Assembly (NCBI RefSeq): GCF_007993755.1
Contig: NZ_CP042467.1
Location: 5,046,001-5,110,000 of the forward strand
Direction of reading: 5' to 3'
Length of the DNA: 64,000 nt
Source of the DNA: Microvenator marinus
GTDB taxonomy: Bacteria; Myxococcota_A; Bradymonadia; Bradymonadales; Bradymonadaceae
A model generated the notes under the pieces. That model searched no databases. It saw only the letters and a list, made by a program, of their open reading frames with translations, and had not been told where the DNA came from. Positions 16,831-26,333 of the stretch are shown here, piece by piece; the stretch's first letter is position 1, and every line of letters begins with the position of its first letter. A program made the translations under genes and the position numbers.

Positions 16831-18988
16831 GAGTACTCCTGTGATCAAGGTGTGTCTTAACAGGATTTTGGTGGGGCTTGCACTGCTTTTTGCATCGGAA
16901 GGCGCGGCCGAAGAACCGGAATACCAGGTTCAGACCGAGGAAACGCGGGCCCGTGAAGAATCGTGGCGTGCCGGGACCAAGGTGGGACGTGAGGAGTTCG
17001 AAGAAAGACTACCTAGATCGGCTCCAGACGCGTTGCGCTACGAACCGGGCGTATTTGTGCAAGAGACGGCGCACTCGCAGGCTTCTGTTTTTGTGCGAGG
17101 CCGAACTGGCCAACAAACCGTCATCCTTTTTGATGACGTGAAGATGAACAATAGCGTGTGGCGACAGGGACCTAACCAGTATTTCTTTACGGTTGATGCC
17201 CTGACTCTCAAGAGCGTGGAAGTCTTGAGAGGGTCAGCCTCGACCCGGTACGGATCGGACGCAATCGGGGGTGTGATTCACGCGCGACCTATGGAGCCCG
17301 AGTTTTCCGAAGACGGGGACCTTCTTTTGCGTCCGCGTGGCGTGTTTCGGTGGCGAAGCTCAGATCGCGAACGAGGTGGACGCGCTGAAGTTGGCGCTTC
17401 AAAGGGGGATTGGGGCGTCTTGGCCGGAATTGGCTACCGTAAGGTGGACGAGCTAGAGGCCTCGGGGCCCGTTTTTAGCCCGTTGGACGGAACGCTCCCA
17501 GAAGTGCCGAGGTTCAGGCCAGATGGTCGCACGCAACGCGGGACGGGCTTCGATGAGTTGACCGCAGACGTGGCTCTTGTATGGACACCTAACACCTCCA
17601 CCAAGTTGAAGCTCGCCTGGTACGACTACCGGCAGTTTGACGCTCCCCGAACCGATGCGTGTCCACCTGCTTACGCGCCTTTCAACGAGTGTTTTAGGTA
17701 CGAAGAACAGTTTCGAGATGTTCTCTATTTGAAGTGGGATACTTCGTTATCCAGGGCGGCGGAGGACCTTGTCGCAACCGCCTCCTATCAAAGGCAGCAC
17801 GAGCGAAAGGCTCAGGAACGACCATTTGCGCTGGCGAACGAGATTGGACGCGATGACGTGGATACTTTCGGGGCGAATCTACGGGCAAATACGGATTGGT
17901 TCAGCGTCGCCGGACTGTGGGATTTGAGGCTGCGATATGGGGTCGATGGTGCGTACGACCGTGTTTCGAGCGCGTCGTGGTTGGTGTTTTCAACGGTGGA
18001 CCTGGTTCGAGAGCGTTCCCGTGGGCTCTACATCGATGGGTCCACCTATGCGTCTGGTGGCGTTTGGGCAGAACAGGAGTCACGACTTTTTGACGCGCTC
18101 ATTTTGCGAGCCGGCGGTCGACTCTCGCATTTCAGCGTTCAAAGTCCTGGTGATGAGGAGTCTGGAACGCAGGCATTGGAACAGTCATGGACCCCGACGA
18201 GTTTGAATGCGGGCTTGGAGTGGTGGATTAACCCGTGGCTTACGGCTCTCGTTAACGTCGAGCAGGGGTTTCGTGCTCCAAACTTGGACGACCTCACGTC
18301 GAGGCAACAAACCGGCCCTGGTTTTCAGTTCGAAAATCCTGGGTTGGAGCCGGAACGTTCGCTGACCACGGAGTTGGGAGTTATCGCAAATTTGCGCGGA
18401 TTTCGGCTCGACCTCTGGGCCTATCGAATGGGCATGGAGAATGCGATGGGGCGCGCGCCGAGAAACACCGAAGAATGTCCTCCCGAGACCCCTTCGTGCG
18501 GTAGTTCGTGGTCACGGTTTCAGTTGGTGAATCTGGAGGGCGAGAGTGAGATTCTAGGAGTGGAGGGTGGCTTTAAGGCTGAGCTACCCTACAAGTTGGA
18601 GGTCAAGGCGACCATGAGTTGGGCCCGCGGTGAGGGACCTTCCACTGAAGAGGGAAGCAGTGCCCGTGTTCCTCTCTCGAGAATCCCGCCGCTCAATGGC
18701 AACGCGGAGCTCGCCTGGAGATTTGTGCCGGGCGCCTACGTGAGCGCTGGCACGCGATGGGCCTCCAAACAAGATAGGCTGGCTCTGCAAGACCAGAGCG
18801 ACGAGCGAATTCCTCGCGGTGGCACGCCAGGGTTCGCGGTAGTGGATTTGCGCGCCGGATACCGACTTGAGCGAACGCTCGTCTCAGCGTCATTTGAAAA
18901 TGTCTTAGATGTGCCATACAGATATCATGGTTCGAGCGTCAACGGGGCCGGGCGCGGAGTTTCGGTCTACTTCCAAAGTGGATTCTAA
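16829..18988 (+). CDS. TonB-dependent outer-membrane receptor
   Basis: Approximately 719 residues: a signal peptide, an N-terminal plug domain (about 45-170, with [18 protein letters not shown] and [21 protein letters not shown]), then a strand-rich barrel ending in a terminal Phe (FQSGF), as barrel proteins do. It takes up a ligand across the outer membrane using TonB energy; the ligand is unknown. ATG at 16829 is given, but GTG at 16841 or 16850 would also leave a good signal peptide. ATG 16829 overlaps the thyA start codon on the other strand, and no clear ribosome-binding site decides between them. The next gene is a probable lipoprotein partner 12 nt downstream. Confidence 0.92.
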   Translation: MSTPVIKVCLNRILVGLALLFASEGAAEEPEYQVQTEETRAREESWRAGTKVGREEFEERLPRSAPDALRYEPGVFVQETAHSQASVFVRGRTGQQTVILFDDVKMNNSVWRQGPNQYFFTVDALTLKSVEVLRGSASTRYGSDAIGGVIHARPMEPEFSEDGDLLLRPRGVFRWRSSDRERGGRAEVGASKGDWGVLAGIGYRKVDELEASGPVFSPLDGTLPEVPRFRPDGRTQRGTGFDELTADVALVWTPNTSTKLKLAWYDYRQFDAPRTDACPPAYAPFNECFRYEEQFRDVLYLKWDTSLSRAAEDLVATASYQRQHERKAQERPFALANEIGRDDVDTFGANLRANTDWFSVAGLWDLRLRYGVDGAYDRVSSASWLVFSTVDLVRERSRGLYIDGSTYASGGVWAEQESRLFDALILRAGGRLSHFSVQSPGDEESGTQALEQSWTPTSLNAGLEWWINPWLTALVNVEQGFRAPNLDDLTSRQQTGPGFQFENPGLEPERSLTTELGVIANLRGFRLDLWAYRMGMENAMGRAPRNTEECPPETPSCGSSWSRFQLVNLEGESEILGVEGGFKAELPYKLEVKATMSWARGEGPSTEEGSSARVPLSRIPPLNGNAELAWRFVPGAYVSAGTRWASKQDRLALQDQSDERIPRGGTPGFAVVDLRAGYRLERTLVSASFENVLDVPYRYHGSSVNGAGRGVSVYFQSGF

Positions 18989-19000
18989 AAGGGAGAATGT

Positions 19001-20167
19001 ATGTTTCTTAGAAAGTGTGCACTGAGCCTAGCGGCCCTAGTGGTCTTCGGGTGCGGTGAAGATGACCCCGTCCCTACAAATACCAATAATGGGTCGGAAA
19101 CAAATAACTCGGCTTCGAATAATTCGAATAACGGCTCAACGAACAACCAGAGTATGGGTGAGTCGAACAATGCGACCAACACTAACGGCGAGACGAATTC
19201 CAACAACGAGTCGTGTCCTGAGCCCGAGAATTATTACAGGCCTGACGAGCAAGATAGTTGGGCCGAATGCATTTCGGATGCTGGAGACTACGTTCAGTTC
19301 GAGGCGTCGATCTCTACGGCTGCTCGTGTAGCTGCATTTGAGGCGATCGGTGACTTGCTCTGGAGAAACGAGGCCCCAAACGTTGAGGACTTTGCCAGCG
19401 CATATGAGGAATACTCAGTTGCAGAAGGGCTATTGTCGCGCGTTTCACGACGCGAAGATGAGCACTATCCACCCGTTACCAACGACGCGGGAGATACACT
19501 GAGTTGTCGAGATGAGGGTGTTCCTGCGATGGATCCGGAGAGATGTGTCGGGCCAGCCGTGATGGTGCCGATGCTCAACGATGCCTTCGAAGCTGGGCTT
19601 GAGGGCACCGACCCTTTGATTCAGGCGAAGAAGATCGAAGCGACCTTGCTCTGGTTCCTCTACATCTCGACGTTTAAGGAAGCGGTGACTTGCGGAAATG
19701 TGCTCAAAGACTGTGATTCGTCCTATGCCTACTACACGGGCGGTTTCCAACGTGACGGCGGCATTGGACTCGCTGCGTATTTCAAGCGTATTCTTCCCGA
19801 AGCGCATGACGAAGTCTTCAATTCGATTCTCGGCGTGCGTTGTTGGAGAGATATCGATTCGGCGATCCCACCGGAGGATTCTCAGCTGCAAGTGCTCTCA
19901 TTGACCAACTTGGACAGTGCGCTTCTTTGGGGATTTGCCGCACTTGTGCTTGAGCGCATCGAGACCTGGGAAAACGCGGAAGGCGAATTGAAGGTCGCCG
20001 AGTGGGAAGCCCTCAAGATTCTTGGGCCAGTGCTTGCCAGGGAGGCCGAACTGAGAAGAGTTGGCGCCGGTGATCTCATCGTCACGGAATTCGCTAAGAG
20101 TGCCGAGGAGTTCGACGCGCAAGAGGCTAGAACTCTGATTTCTGAGCTATTTCAGTGTCTGAATTGA
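19001..20167 (+). CDS. Lipoprotein paired with the TonB receptor
   Basis: A lipoprotein signal with FGC lipobox (Cys18) is followed by an unusual Asn/Thr/Ser-rich linker (about 25-70) and a helical domain of about 310 residues with several cysteines. No family is recognised with certainty. An imelysin-like relationship was considered because of the TonB receptor context, but the GxHxxE metal motif is not visible. GGGAGAA lies just before the ATG. It is probably cotranscribed with the receptor and may be its surface or periplasmic partner. Its 3' end overlaps the opposite nucleotidyltransferase gene by 41 nt. Confidence 0.75.
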   Translation: MFLRKCALSLAALVVFGCGEDDPVPTNTNNGSETNNSASNNSNNGSTNNQSMGESNNATNTNGETNSNNESCPEPENYYRPDEQDSWAECISDAGDYVQFEASISTAARVAAFEAIGDLLWRNEAPNVEDFASAYEEYSVAEGLLSRVSRREDEHYPPVTNDAGDTLSCRDEGVPAMDPERCVGPAVMVPMLNDAFEAGLEGTDPLIQAKKIEATLLWFLYISTFKEAVTCGNVLKDCDSSYAYYTGGFQRDGGIGLAAYFKRILPEAHDEVFNSILGVRCWRDIDSAIPPEDSQLQVLSLTNLDSALLWGFAALVLERIETWENAEGELKVAEWEALKILGPVLAREAELRRVGAGDLIVTEFAKSAEEFDAQEARTLISELFQCLN

Positions 20168-20909
20168 CCCGTTCGAGGTCTTGGACCGTATCGATTTCTC
20201 GCCAGCCCCCGTCGATAAACACAGCGCCAACGTCTGCACCATCGGCGATGAGTTCCAAGATGAGATCCGTGAGGTAGGCCTTCCGGAAGAGCTTGGCCGC
20301 TTGGAATGGTTGGTCGTCCTCGTATTGAGCACGCACGCGCTCCCACGTTGTGCGCGCTATTTCCGCACCCTTCGCGTTGAACTTGGCCAGGCCAATGAAC
20401 TCGCCAGCAGCGCCTTCGGGGCCTACTTGCTTTCCAACGCGCAAGACCTTTTCTCCTTCACAAATTGCAAGCTCGGCTTGCTCCACTGGATGGTCGTCGC
20501 GACCTTCGTAGGCCAGAGCCCACTGGCGGTCGATGACGAGGGAAATATCGTGAGTACTCGCGGCTAATTTTGCAACTACTTCGGGCGTGTAAACGATGTC
20601 CGAATACGTAGTGATAACGTCGCCTTCCAAGCTTTCTTTGGCGTACATTAGTGAGAAAAGTATGTTGTTTTCTCTATACTTTTCGTTGAGGAAATATTTA
20701 ACTTTTTCTCCCGCCTCTTCAGGGAGGATGAGCTTGTCAGCGAGGTAGCCACGAATCACATGAAACTCACTGATTCCGTTGGACCTAAGCGCATGGAGTT
20801 GGTGATCGAGAATGCTCATCGAATTCACTTCGACCATACATTTGGGCTTTTCGTTGGTGTGGTGTTCGAGGCGACTTCCCATTCCAGCGGCGATAATGAT
20901 TGCTTTCAT
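20127..20909 (-). CDS. Sugar-phosphate/phosphocholine-type nucleotidyltransferase
   Basis: A 260-residue NTP transferase with the classic N-terminal AAGMGSRL and EKPKCMVEV motifs, the ITTYSDIVY metal-site strand and a C-terminal GGWREIDTVQDLERV block. The NNILFSLMYAKESL segment resembles LicC-like or aminoethylphosphonate cytidylyltransferases, so the product may be a CDP-activated head group, but substrate specificity is inference. The closing 41 nt overlap the lipoprotein gene on the other strand. No clear partner genes (kinase or transferase) lie nearby. Confidence 0.88.
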   Translation of the reverse strand: MKAIIIAAGMGSRLEHHTNEKPKCMVEVNSMSILDHQLHALRSNGISEFHVIRGYLADKLILPEEAGEKVKYFLNEKYRENNILFSLMYAKESLEGDVITTYSDIVYTPEVVAKLAASTHDISLVIDRQWALAYEGRDDHPVEQAELAICEGEKVLRVGKQVGPEGAAGEFIGLAKFNAKGAEIARTTWERVRAQYEDDQPFQAAKLFRKAYLTDLILELIADGADVGAVFIDGGWREIDTVQDLERVNSDTEIAQKSEF

Positions 20910-21034
20910 ATGTGCTCCACGTTCAAGGCTCTTTAGCTAAGCGTTGATTGATCTACCACTCACGCGGAAGAAATAAACTTGTCATTTCCTCTATGCGGTA
21001 TAAGTTGAGCGAAACTTACCTACGGAGGGTATTT

Positions 21035-21571
21035 ATGAAGAAGTCGATTTTTGTAGCAGTTCTCACACTTCTCGCTTTTGATGCCTCGGCACAAGAGTCT
21101 ATGTCGAGCCCAGCAGCTTCGGGCGGAAACTCACTTGGAGCGGGGCAATGGTCGCTCTCGATGTCCATTCCTGCAGGAGGAAATCCTTACGCAGCTGGCG
21201 CGTTCGGTCTTTGGTACGGGCTTGGTCCCGAGATGAATCTCGGTATCAACGTCGGCCTTGGAATCGATACGGCGCCTGAGGAGGATGTTTTCAACCTTCT
21301 TTTGGCACCTGCGCTCAAGTACTACTTTGCTCCAGGTTCTGAGATTACGCCGTTTTTCATCGGTCAACTCAACCTCGGCGTAACAACCGTAGGAGATGAC
21401 GCGATCGATTTCGGCTTGCTCGCCGGATTCGGTGCTGAGTGGTTCGTCACGCCAATCTTTTCGGTCGCGGGTTATACCGGAATTGGCATCGATATTTTGC
21501 GTCCAAACGAGACCGATCCATTCCGCCTCGGAACGTTTACATCCGGGTTTTCTGCACAGCTTTACTTCTAG
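21035..21571 (+). CDS. Small outer-membrane beta-barrel-like protein
   Basis: A signal peptide (MKKSIFVAVLTLLAFDASA) is followed by about 160 residues of alternating strands rich in Gly and aromatics, ending in a terminal Phe (SAQLYF). This is the pattern of an eight-stranded outer-membrane barrel. The start ATG 21035 follows GGAGGG; longer in-frame starts lack such a site. A TTGTCA...TATAAG pair lies upstream (20979-21004) but with only 14 nt between the boxes. No specific family is recognised. Confidence 0.75.
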   Translation: MKKSIFVAVLTLLAFDASAQESMSSPAASGGNSLGAGQWSLSMSIPAGGNPYAAGAFGLWYGLGPEMNLGINVGLGIDTAPEEDVFNLLLAPALKYYFAPGSEITPFFIGQLNLGVTTVGDDAIDFGLLAGFGAEWFVTPIFSVAGYTGIGIDILRPNETDPFRLGTFTSGFSAQLYF

Positions 21572-21628
21572 TTGGTGTGGATGAGCCAAGATTGGTACAA
21601 TTCACAGAGAAACAAACTAGGAGAAGCT

Positions 21629-22270
21629 ATGAGAAGGTGGATAGGACTCATTGTGGTATCGCTCCTCGCCGCGTGCGGTGGGGATGATGATGCCGTTCAA
21701 ACCACTCCTTTTTTGCTGGTCGAAGATTCGAGCGGCGAGGCTGAGTTGGCCTTTGGGCACACAGAAGAAGGACTCGGGTGGGTCGACGCAACCAAGCGTC
21801 CAGACGCATTCCTCGGAGATCTAGACGGCTTCGATGGTCGTCGTGGTGGCGGTGATGTCTCATTCGAGACGAGCACAGGCGGGACTGTGTTCTTCAACAC
21901 GGGGTTCTTTAGCGGAAGTGCTACGGCCAATACGCCTGCCACAGTGGACTTTAATACGTCCACGGGTGGGAATGTAAACTTCGATTCGTCCCTCGGAGAC
22001 GGCTTGATCAGCTGCAATTTGTATAGCCTTTGCGATTTCGCGAATGTGCTCTGCAATCAGTACAACGAATGCGACGAGTTTGAAGTAGGCCTGTGTTATT
22101 CGGCTATCTACAACAGCGCCTACCTCGTAGAATACGAAGACGCGTTGTGCCAAGTTGTGGACCTGGCAAATTGCTTCTTAAGTGGCGGACCAACCGCCGC
22201 TTGTGGTCGTGGATTTGACCCTGAGCCACAAGGACCGCCCGATAATTTCGGCCCCGATTTCGAATTCTAG
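21629..22270 (+). CDS. Acidic Cys-containing lipoprotein
   Basis: A lipoprotein signal ends in LLAACGG (Cys16). The mature part is acidic, with a Gly/Thr/Asn-rich middle section containing two similar TSTGGxVxF segments and a C-terminal region with eight cysteines in the last 80 residues, likely disulfide bonded. AGGAG lies before the ATG. No family is recognised. It sits between a barrel protein and a metallo-beta-lactamase gene on the same strand. Confidence 0.7.
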   Translation: MRRWIGLIVVSLLAACGGDDDAVQTTPFLLVEDSSGEAELAFGHTEEGLGWVDATKRPDAFLGDLDGFDGRRGGGDVSFETSTGGTVFFNTGFFSGSATANTPATVDFNTSTGGNVNFDSSLGDGLISCNLYSLCDFANVLCNQYNECDEFEVGLCYSAIYNSAYLVEYEDALCQVVDLANCFLSGGPTAACGRGFDPEPQGPPDNFGPDFEF

Positions 22271-22277
22271 AGGATCC

Positions 22278-23693
22278 ATGAAGTTAAAAAGTTTTGGTGC
22301 GGTCGAGGGTGTGACGGGTTCCTGTCATATGCTCGAAGTTGGGGACAAGCGCGTCCTTCTTGATTGCGGAATGTTTCAGGGAAGTCGTGACGACGACGAG
22401 GAGAACCGTGGACTCGGATTCGATCCGAAAACGCTAGATGCGGTGATCGTGTCGCACGCCCACCTCGACCATATCGGTCGCCTGCCGATCTTGTTCAAGC
22501 AAGGTTTTCGAGGCCCAATCTATTCGACTCGAGCGACGTATGATTTGGCCAAGATCTCATTGCTTGACTCCGCGCGCCTTCAAGAGTTTGAGGTGGCGAG
22601 GGCGAATCGTAAGCGCCCGAAAGGAACGCCTCCCAAACAGCCAATCTATGACGATCAAGACGTTCTAGATCTCCTCGATCTTTGGGACCGGTGGGTGAAG
22701 TACGAAGAACCCGTCGATATCTTCAAAGGGGTCAAAGCCAAGTTTAGCGAGGCCGGCCACATCCTCGGTTCAGCGTTTTTGACCATGGACCTCGAAGAGA
22801 ACGACAAAGCCTGTAAATTCATCTTCTCGGGCGACCTTGGGAATGTGGGTAAGCCTATCATTCACGACCCATCGACACCTGGACCCGCGGACGTGGTGTT
22901 GATGGAAAGCACCTATGGTGATCGCAATCACCGGCCGTTTACGGAGTCGATCGATGAGCTCTTAGGTGCAATCGAAGAGACGTTTAAGCGTGGCGGAAAT
23001 GTGGTCATCCCGACATTCGCGCTCGAGAGGGCCCAGGAGCTGCTCTACGTGCTCTACGAAGCGTGGAGAGACGGGAAGCTCGCCGAAGATGCTACGATTT
23101 ATCTGGATAGCCCCATGGCGATTTCAGCGACTCGTGTCTTTGAGAGATACCCTGACCTCTACGATTCCGAGGCGATGGACCTGCACAACCAAGGCGAAAC
23201 GCCCTTTGATTTTCCTGCCTTGCGCTACACGCGGGAGACGCGAGACTCGATGTCCATCAACGAACACCGTAGCAAGGCCATCATCCTCGCTGGTTCCGGT
23301 ATGGCAAACGGTGGGCGAGTAATTCACCATCTGCGCCACAATCTCTACAGAGAGGAATGTTCGGTGATCTTCTGTGGATTCCAGGCGCGTGGAACGCTCG
23401 GGCGAAAGATTGTCGACGGTGCCGATTTCGTTCATATCCACGGCCATACCGTTCCCATCGCAGCTCAGGTTTACACCATTAACGGCTTCTCAGCGCATGC
23501 TGGCCAAGAGGAAATGACTCAATGGGCCAATGCGACTGACGCCAAGAAGATTCTCCTCGTGCACGGGGAAGAAGACGTGAAGGAGCGGTTTCGGCATTAT
23601 CTGTTGAGGAAAGTTGCGACAAATAATGTGGATATCATGCCTGCCCACAAGGCCATCGACCTCACTGAGTGGGCTCGAAGCATCTCGCGTTAG
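22278..23693 (+). CDS. MBL-fold/beta-CASP RNA-processing-type hydrolase
   Basis: A 471-residue metallo-beta-lactamase fold with the beta-CASP insertion, as in CPSF73-like or RNase J-related enzymes and bacterial 'MBL fold RNA metabolism' proteins. Motifs: HAHLDH (60-65), the SGDLGN metal strand, ESTYGDR, the beta-CASP region with IPTFALERAQELLY and DSPMA, GSGMANGGRV, and a terminal HGE segment. The start ATG 22278 gives the typical MKLKSFGAVEGVTGSCH opening. Probable substrate RNA, by family knowledge. It overlaps the next gene's end by 4 nt. Confidence 0.92.
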   Translation: MKLKSFGAVEGVTGSCHMLEVGDKRVLLDCGMFQGSRDDDEENRGLGFDPKTLDAVIVSHAHLDHIGRLPILFKQGFRGPIYSTRATYDLAKISLLDSARLQEFEVARANRKRPKGTPPKQPIYDDQDVLDLLDLWDRWVKYEEPVDIFKGVKAKFSEAGHILGSAFLTMDLEENDKACKFIFSGDLGNVGKPIIHDPSTPGPADVVLMESTYGDRNHRPFTESIDELLGAIEETFKRGGNVVIPTFALERAQELLYVLYEAWRDGKLAEDATIYLDSPMAISATRVFERYPDLYDSEAMDLHNQGETPFDFPALRYTRETRDSMSINEHRSKAIILAGSGMANGGRVIHHLRHNLYREECSVIFCGFQARGTLGRKIVDGADFVHIHGHTVPIAAQVYTINGFSAHAGQEEMTQWANATDAKKILLVHGEEDVKERFRHYLLRKVATNNVDIMPAHKAIDLTEWARSISR

Positions 23694-24082
23694 GGGCCGA
23701 ACGGGCTCGTGTCTAGCGAGCCGTCTACCCCTGAACATTCCAGGCGCTTGGTTTCATCATTCGCCAACTCCAAGTGCAGCGTCTCTTCGCGCCTCGCGGA
23801 CAACACAAACGCAAGCGTGGCTGTCAGCGAGCAGAGCGAGATGATCAGCATCGCTGCGGTCGCGAACGACCCACCAAGGGTCATTGCAGCAGCAAAGGTT
23901 AGCACGGTTGTTAGTGCGCTTAGGGTCCCAAGATGTAGACGCCGTCTAACGCCTCGGCGGATCATATCCGGATCGGAGGACATCGGTACGTAGTGGCCGG
24001 ACCTGGGCGAGTCCCGACGATGCACGCGTCTTGGCCGACGGTGAATTGAGGAGTTTCGAAATCGTCGTCGGTTGATCGCCAT
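23690..24082 (-). CDS. Small membrane protein of unknown function
   Basis: A basic, Arg-rich N-terminal 50 residues are followed by two hydrophobic helices (about 55-92) and an acidic tail. No recognised family. The start at 24082 is chosen by frame and nearby AGGG; a later Met at 23983 is possible. The stop lies inside the end of the opposite MBL gene. Confidence 0.55.
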   Translation of the reverse strand: MAINRRRFRNSSIHRRPRRVHRRDSPRSGHYVPMSSDPDMIRRGVRRRLHLGTLSALTTVLTFAAAMTLGGSFATAAMLIISLCSLTATLAFVLSARREETLHLELANDETKRLECSGVDGSLDTSPFGP

Positions 24083-24149
24083 CACAAGACCCTAGAAGGT
24101 TTAACTCATTGATTCAAACCTTCGCAGGATTCGAATTATTCTCGGGGAC

Positions 24150-25310
24150 CTAAAACCGACCCATCCAACCCATGCCGGCACCGGACTCCGTGGGGTAGAG
24201 AGAGAGCGAACCTATTGGCTCTTCCTCAGAGTCCCAACTAGACGTCAGAAGGTAAGCGAGGGACATACCGGTCGGGATTCCGATCGCCATCCTAAAATAA
24301 GCCCATCGTTCGCTGAAATCGTCCATTCCGAACATCAGGGGCACCCCAGCCGCGAGCATCCCGCCGAGCACCGCACCCACGTCCAACGCAAAGGTCTGCA
24401 TGCGGCTCAGACCCGAATGTGGTGCCCAGAGTAAGCCAGAAACGAGACCGATATCACCCACGATAAGGGCGGAGATGAAGAGTTGGTCGTAGTCAGAATC
24501 GATCAGGCTTGCGTGAATAAGCGTTCCCGTAATCCCTGACCAAATCCCCAGGGTGTTTCCGACTGCGACATGGTCTTCGGTGAGGTCGAGTGCTCGATAA
24601 GCTCCGAACCCACCGAGGGTTCCAGCGATTTGAGCTCCCATGAAAAGAGCCGCGCTCGCACGGTCATCGAGCGTGGAGCCTGTGCCGCCGTAGAGTGCCA
24701 GTGCCTGCCAGCCGCCCCAGAGCGTTCCAGAGTTTACTGACGAGCTGAGCCCGGGGTCGACTTGCGTGTCCGTAAGGCCAATCATCAACCCCAACCCCAC
24801 AGCAGCTCCTGCAACCATGCTGGTCGGAAAGGCATCTGAATCCGTCGAACACCCCATTACAACGCAGAGTTCCGCGCCGAGGAAAAGGCCATGTACAGCT
24901 TGTCCTATGACGAGTTCGTAGCGTGCTCGTTCGTTGCGAGTGGGTTCAGGGACTCCGAAGATATTCGTTTCTCTTGGTGGCTCGGCGGTGCGCTCCAGCA
25001 CCTGTGTCTCGGCTTCGCCATCCGTTTCGGCGGTCGAAGTTGGAGTCTCGGCATCTTTGATTTCGGCTATATCTAGAAGCCTTCTGGATTCTTCAGCGGC
25101 TTTGGTGCCGGGGTACCTTCTCTCTACTTCCTTGAGTCGAGCCAGTGCGCGGACCTTTTCACCCGCAACGTAGAGTTCAAAGGCTTCGTTGTAGAGGGCA
25201 TCGGCAGCCGCAATCTCTTCAGTGGAGTATGTTTGCTCCTCTGAATGGCCAATTTGGGGATAAGAGACCCCACAAAGAAATATGCACAACGCAAAAATAG
25301 CGCTTCTCAT
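24150..25310 (-). CDS. Membrane protein with N-terminal TPR-like segment
   Basis: A signal peptide (about residues 1-23) precedes a short TPR/BamD-like helical part (residues about 35-85, with ALYNEAFELYVAGEKVRALARL), a linker rich in Thr/Glu, and then about eight Gly-rich hydrophobic segments to the C-terminus. The ATG at 25310 is preceded by GGAG at 6 nt. No family is recognised. A membrane or outer-membrane location is inferred. A 13-nt-loop hairpin without a T-run lies 27 nt after the stop (24095-24123). Confidence 0.7.
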   Translation of the reverse strand: MRSAIFALCIFLCGVSYPQIGHSEEQTYSTEEIAAADALYNEAFELYVAGEKVRALARLKEVERRYPGTKAAEESRRLLDIAEIKDAETPTSTAETDGEAETQVLERTAEPPRETNIFGVPEPTRNERARYELVIGQAVHGLFLGAELCVVMGCSTDSDAFPTSMVAGAAVGLGLMIGLTDTQVDPGLSSSVNSGTLWGGWQALALYGGTGSTLDDRASAALFMGAQIAGTLGGFGAYRALDLTEDHVAVGNTLGIWSGITGTLIHASLIDSDYDQLFISALIVGDIGLVSGLLWAPHSGLSRMQTFALDVGAVLGGMLAAGVPLMFGMDDFSERWAYFRMAIGIPTGMSLAYLLTSSWDSEEEPIGSLSLYPTESGAGMGWMGRF

Positions 25311-25370
25311 GGTCAACTCCATTGAAATGGGTTCGTTGTGCCCGTAGAGAAGTGCGAGTTGCGTGCCAGA

Positions 25371-26273
25371 CTATTCCGAAAGGCCGATTTCGCCTCGCAT
25401 CCATGCGTCCTTGAGGCCGTGATGGCTCCAGTAGTCGAGCATGACCGATTTCTTCAGAACTCCAACGGTCGTCATGGGTTGGGCGGCTCCGAGAGGGGAA
25501 TAGGTCTCTTCGAACCGAGTGATGCGAAACGGATGTGTCGGCTCTATGAAGAGCTTAACTTCGCGGTCCAAGGTGCCATACTTCAAGGTGTAGACGAGTT
25601 GGCTCTTGGAGGACTTAAGGCTTGCGCTGACTGGATATGCCGCCACGGGCTTATGTAGCATCCTGAGGTAGTGCATCCCCGGTAAGAGCTCAAAAGAGCC
25701 GGTCGGTAGTTTCCGCGGGTCAATGCGTGCGCGAGACCAGAGGGCATCTTCCATCTCAACCGCGGGAAGCTGCTTGTCTTGGTCTCCCTCGGCCTGAAAG
25801 TACGAATGGAGCCTTGAGCGCAATCCGTCGGAATTGCGATTGATCTGAGCGTAGACGACCCCACACCACTCGGTAGACGTGAAAGCAAGTTTGAGAGACG
25901 GCTCGTCAAGGTCCACAGGTACAAATGCCGACGTGTGAATATGGTAGGGATACACACCCGTCCAGAACTTTCGATGATGGTGGGTCTTTAGAATCGAGGT
26001 CTTGTTTTTTCCGTCACCGAACTCGTACTTGACCTGTTTGTCTCTCAGGAAGTCCTCGGTCACGAAGATGACGACAGATTCGCCGGGATGAATCTCCCCG
26101 TACCGGACTTGCTGGAGCTCATAGCGGTTGAGCTCCGCAAGTCCCCGATACCAGTAGGAGCCGAAGTCTGGACTTCGCTCCAAAATCTGATCGGAAGTGA
26201 AAATCTTCTGCGCATGTGCTTGAAGTGGCACGAGGAGAAGTGTGAGTAGAATGAGAATGGTCGCGTTTTTCAT
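25371..26273 (-). CDS. Exported protein of a Bacteroidota-like uncharacterised family
   Basis: A signal peptide (MKNATILILLTLLLVPLQAHA) and about 280 residues with motifs I associate with a secreted family, frequent in Bacteroidota, often mislabelled 'septum formation inhibitor Maf': WYRGLAELNRYELQQVRYGEIH, VIFVTEDFL, TGVYPYHIHTSAF, EWCGVVYAQIN, SYFQAEGDQ and MLHKPVAAYP. True Maf proteins are cytosolic pyrophosphatases, so that label would be wrong. Function unknown. Start 26273 is chosen for the compact signal peptide; an in-frame ATG at 26288 is equally possible because neither has a clear ribosome-binding site. Confidence 0.75.
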   Translation of the reverse strand: MKNATILILLTLLLVPLQAHAQKIFTSDQILERSPDFGSYWYRGLAELNRYELQQVRYGEIHPGESVVIFVTEDFLRDKQVKYEFGDGKNKTSILKTHHHRKFWTGVYPYHIHTSAFVPVDLDEPSLKLAFTSTEWCGVVYAQINRNSDGLRSRLHSYFQAEGDQDKQLPAVEMEDALWSRARIDPRKLPTGSFELLPGMHYLRMLHKPVAAYPVSASLKSSKSQLVYTLKYGTLDREVKLFIEPTHPFRITRFEETYSPLGAAQPMTTVGVLKKSVMLDYWSHHGLKDAWMRGEIGLSE

Positions 26274-26333
26274 ATATTTGGGATTCATCCCAAACGAAAA
26301 AGTCGCAACTTTGGACGCTACCTCGAGAAATCG

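Noticed and set aside
19001-20167. Imelysin/iron-regulated family label for the lipoprotein
   Set aside because: Context next to a TonB receptor suggested it, but the metal motif expected of that family is not visible.
24095-24123. 8-bp hairpin GAAGGTTT/AAACCTTC as terminator
   Set aside because: Long 13-nt loop and no T-run on the minus strand; too weak to call as a terminator.
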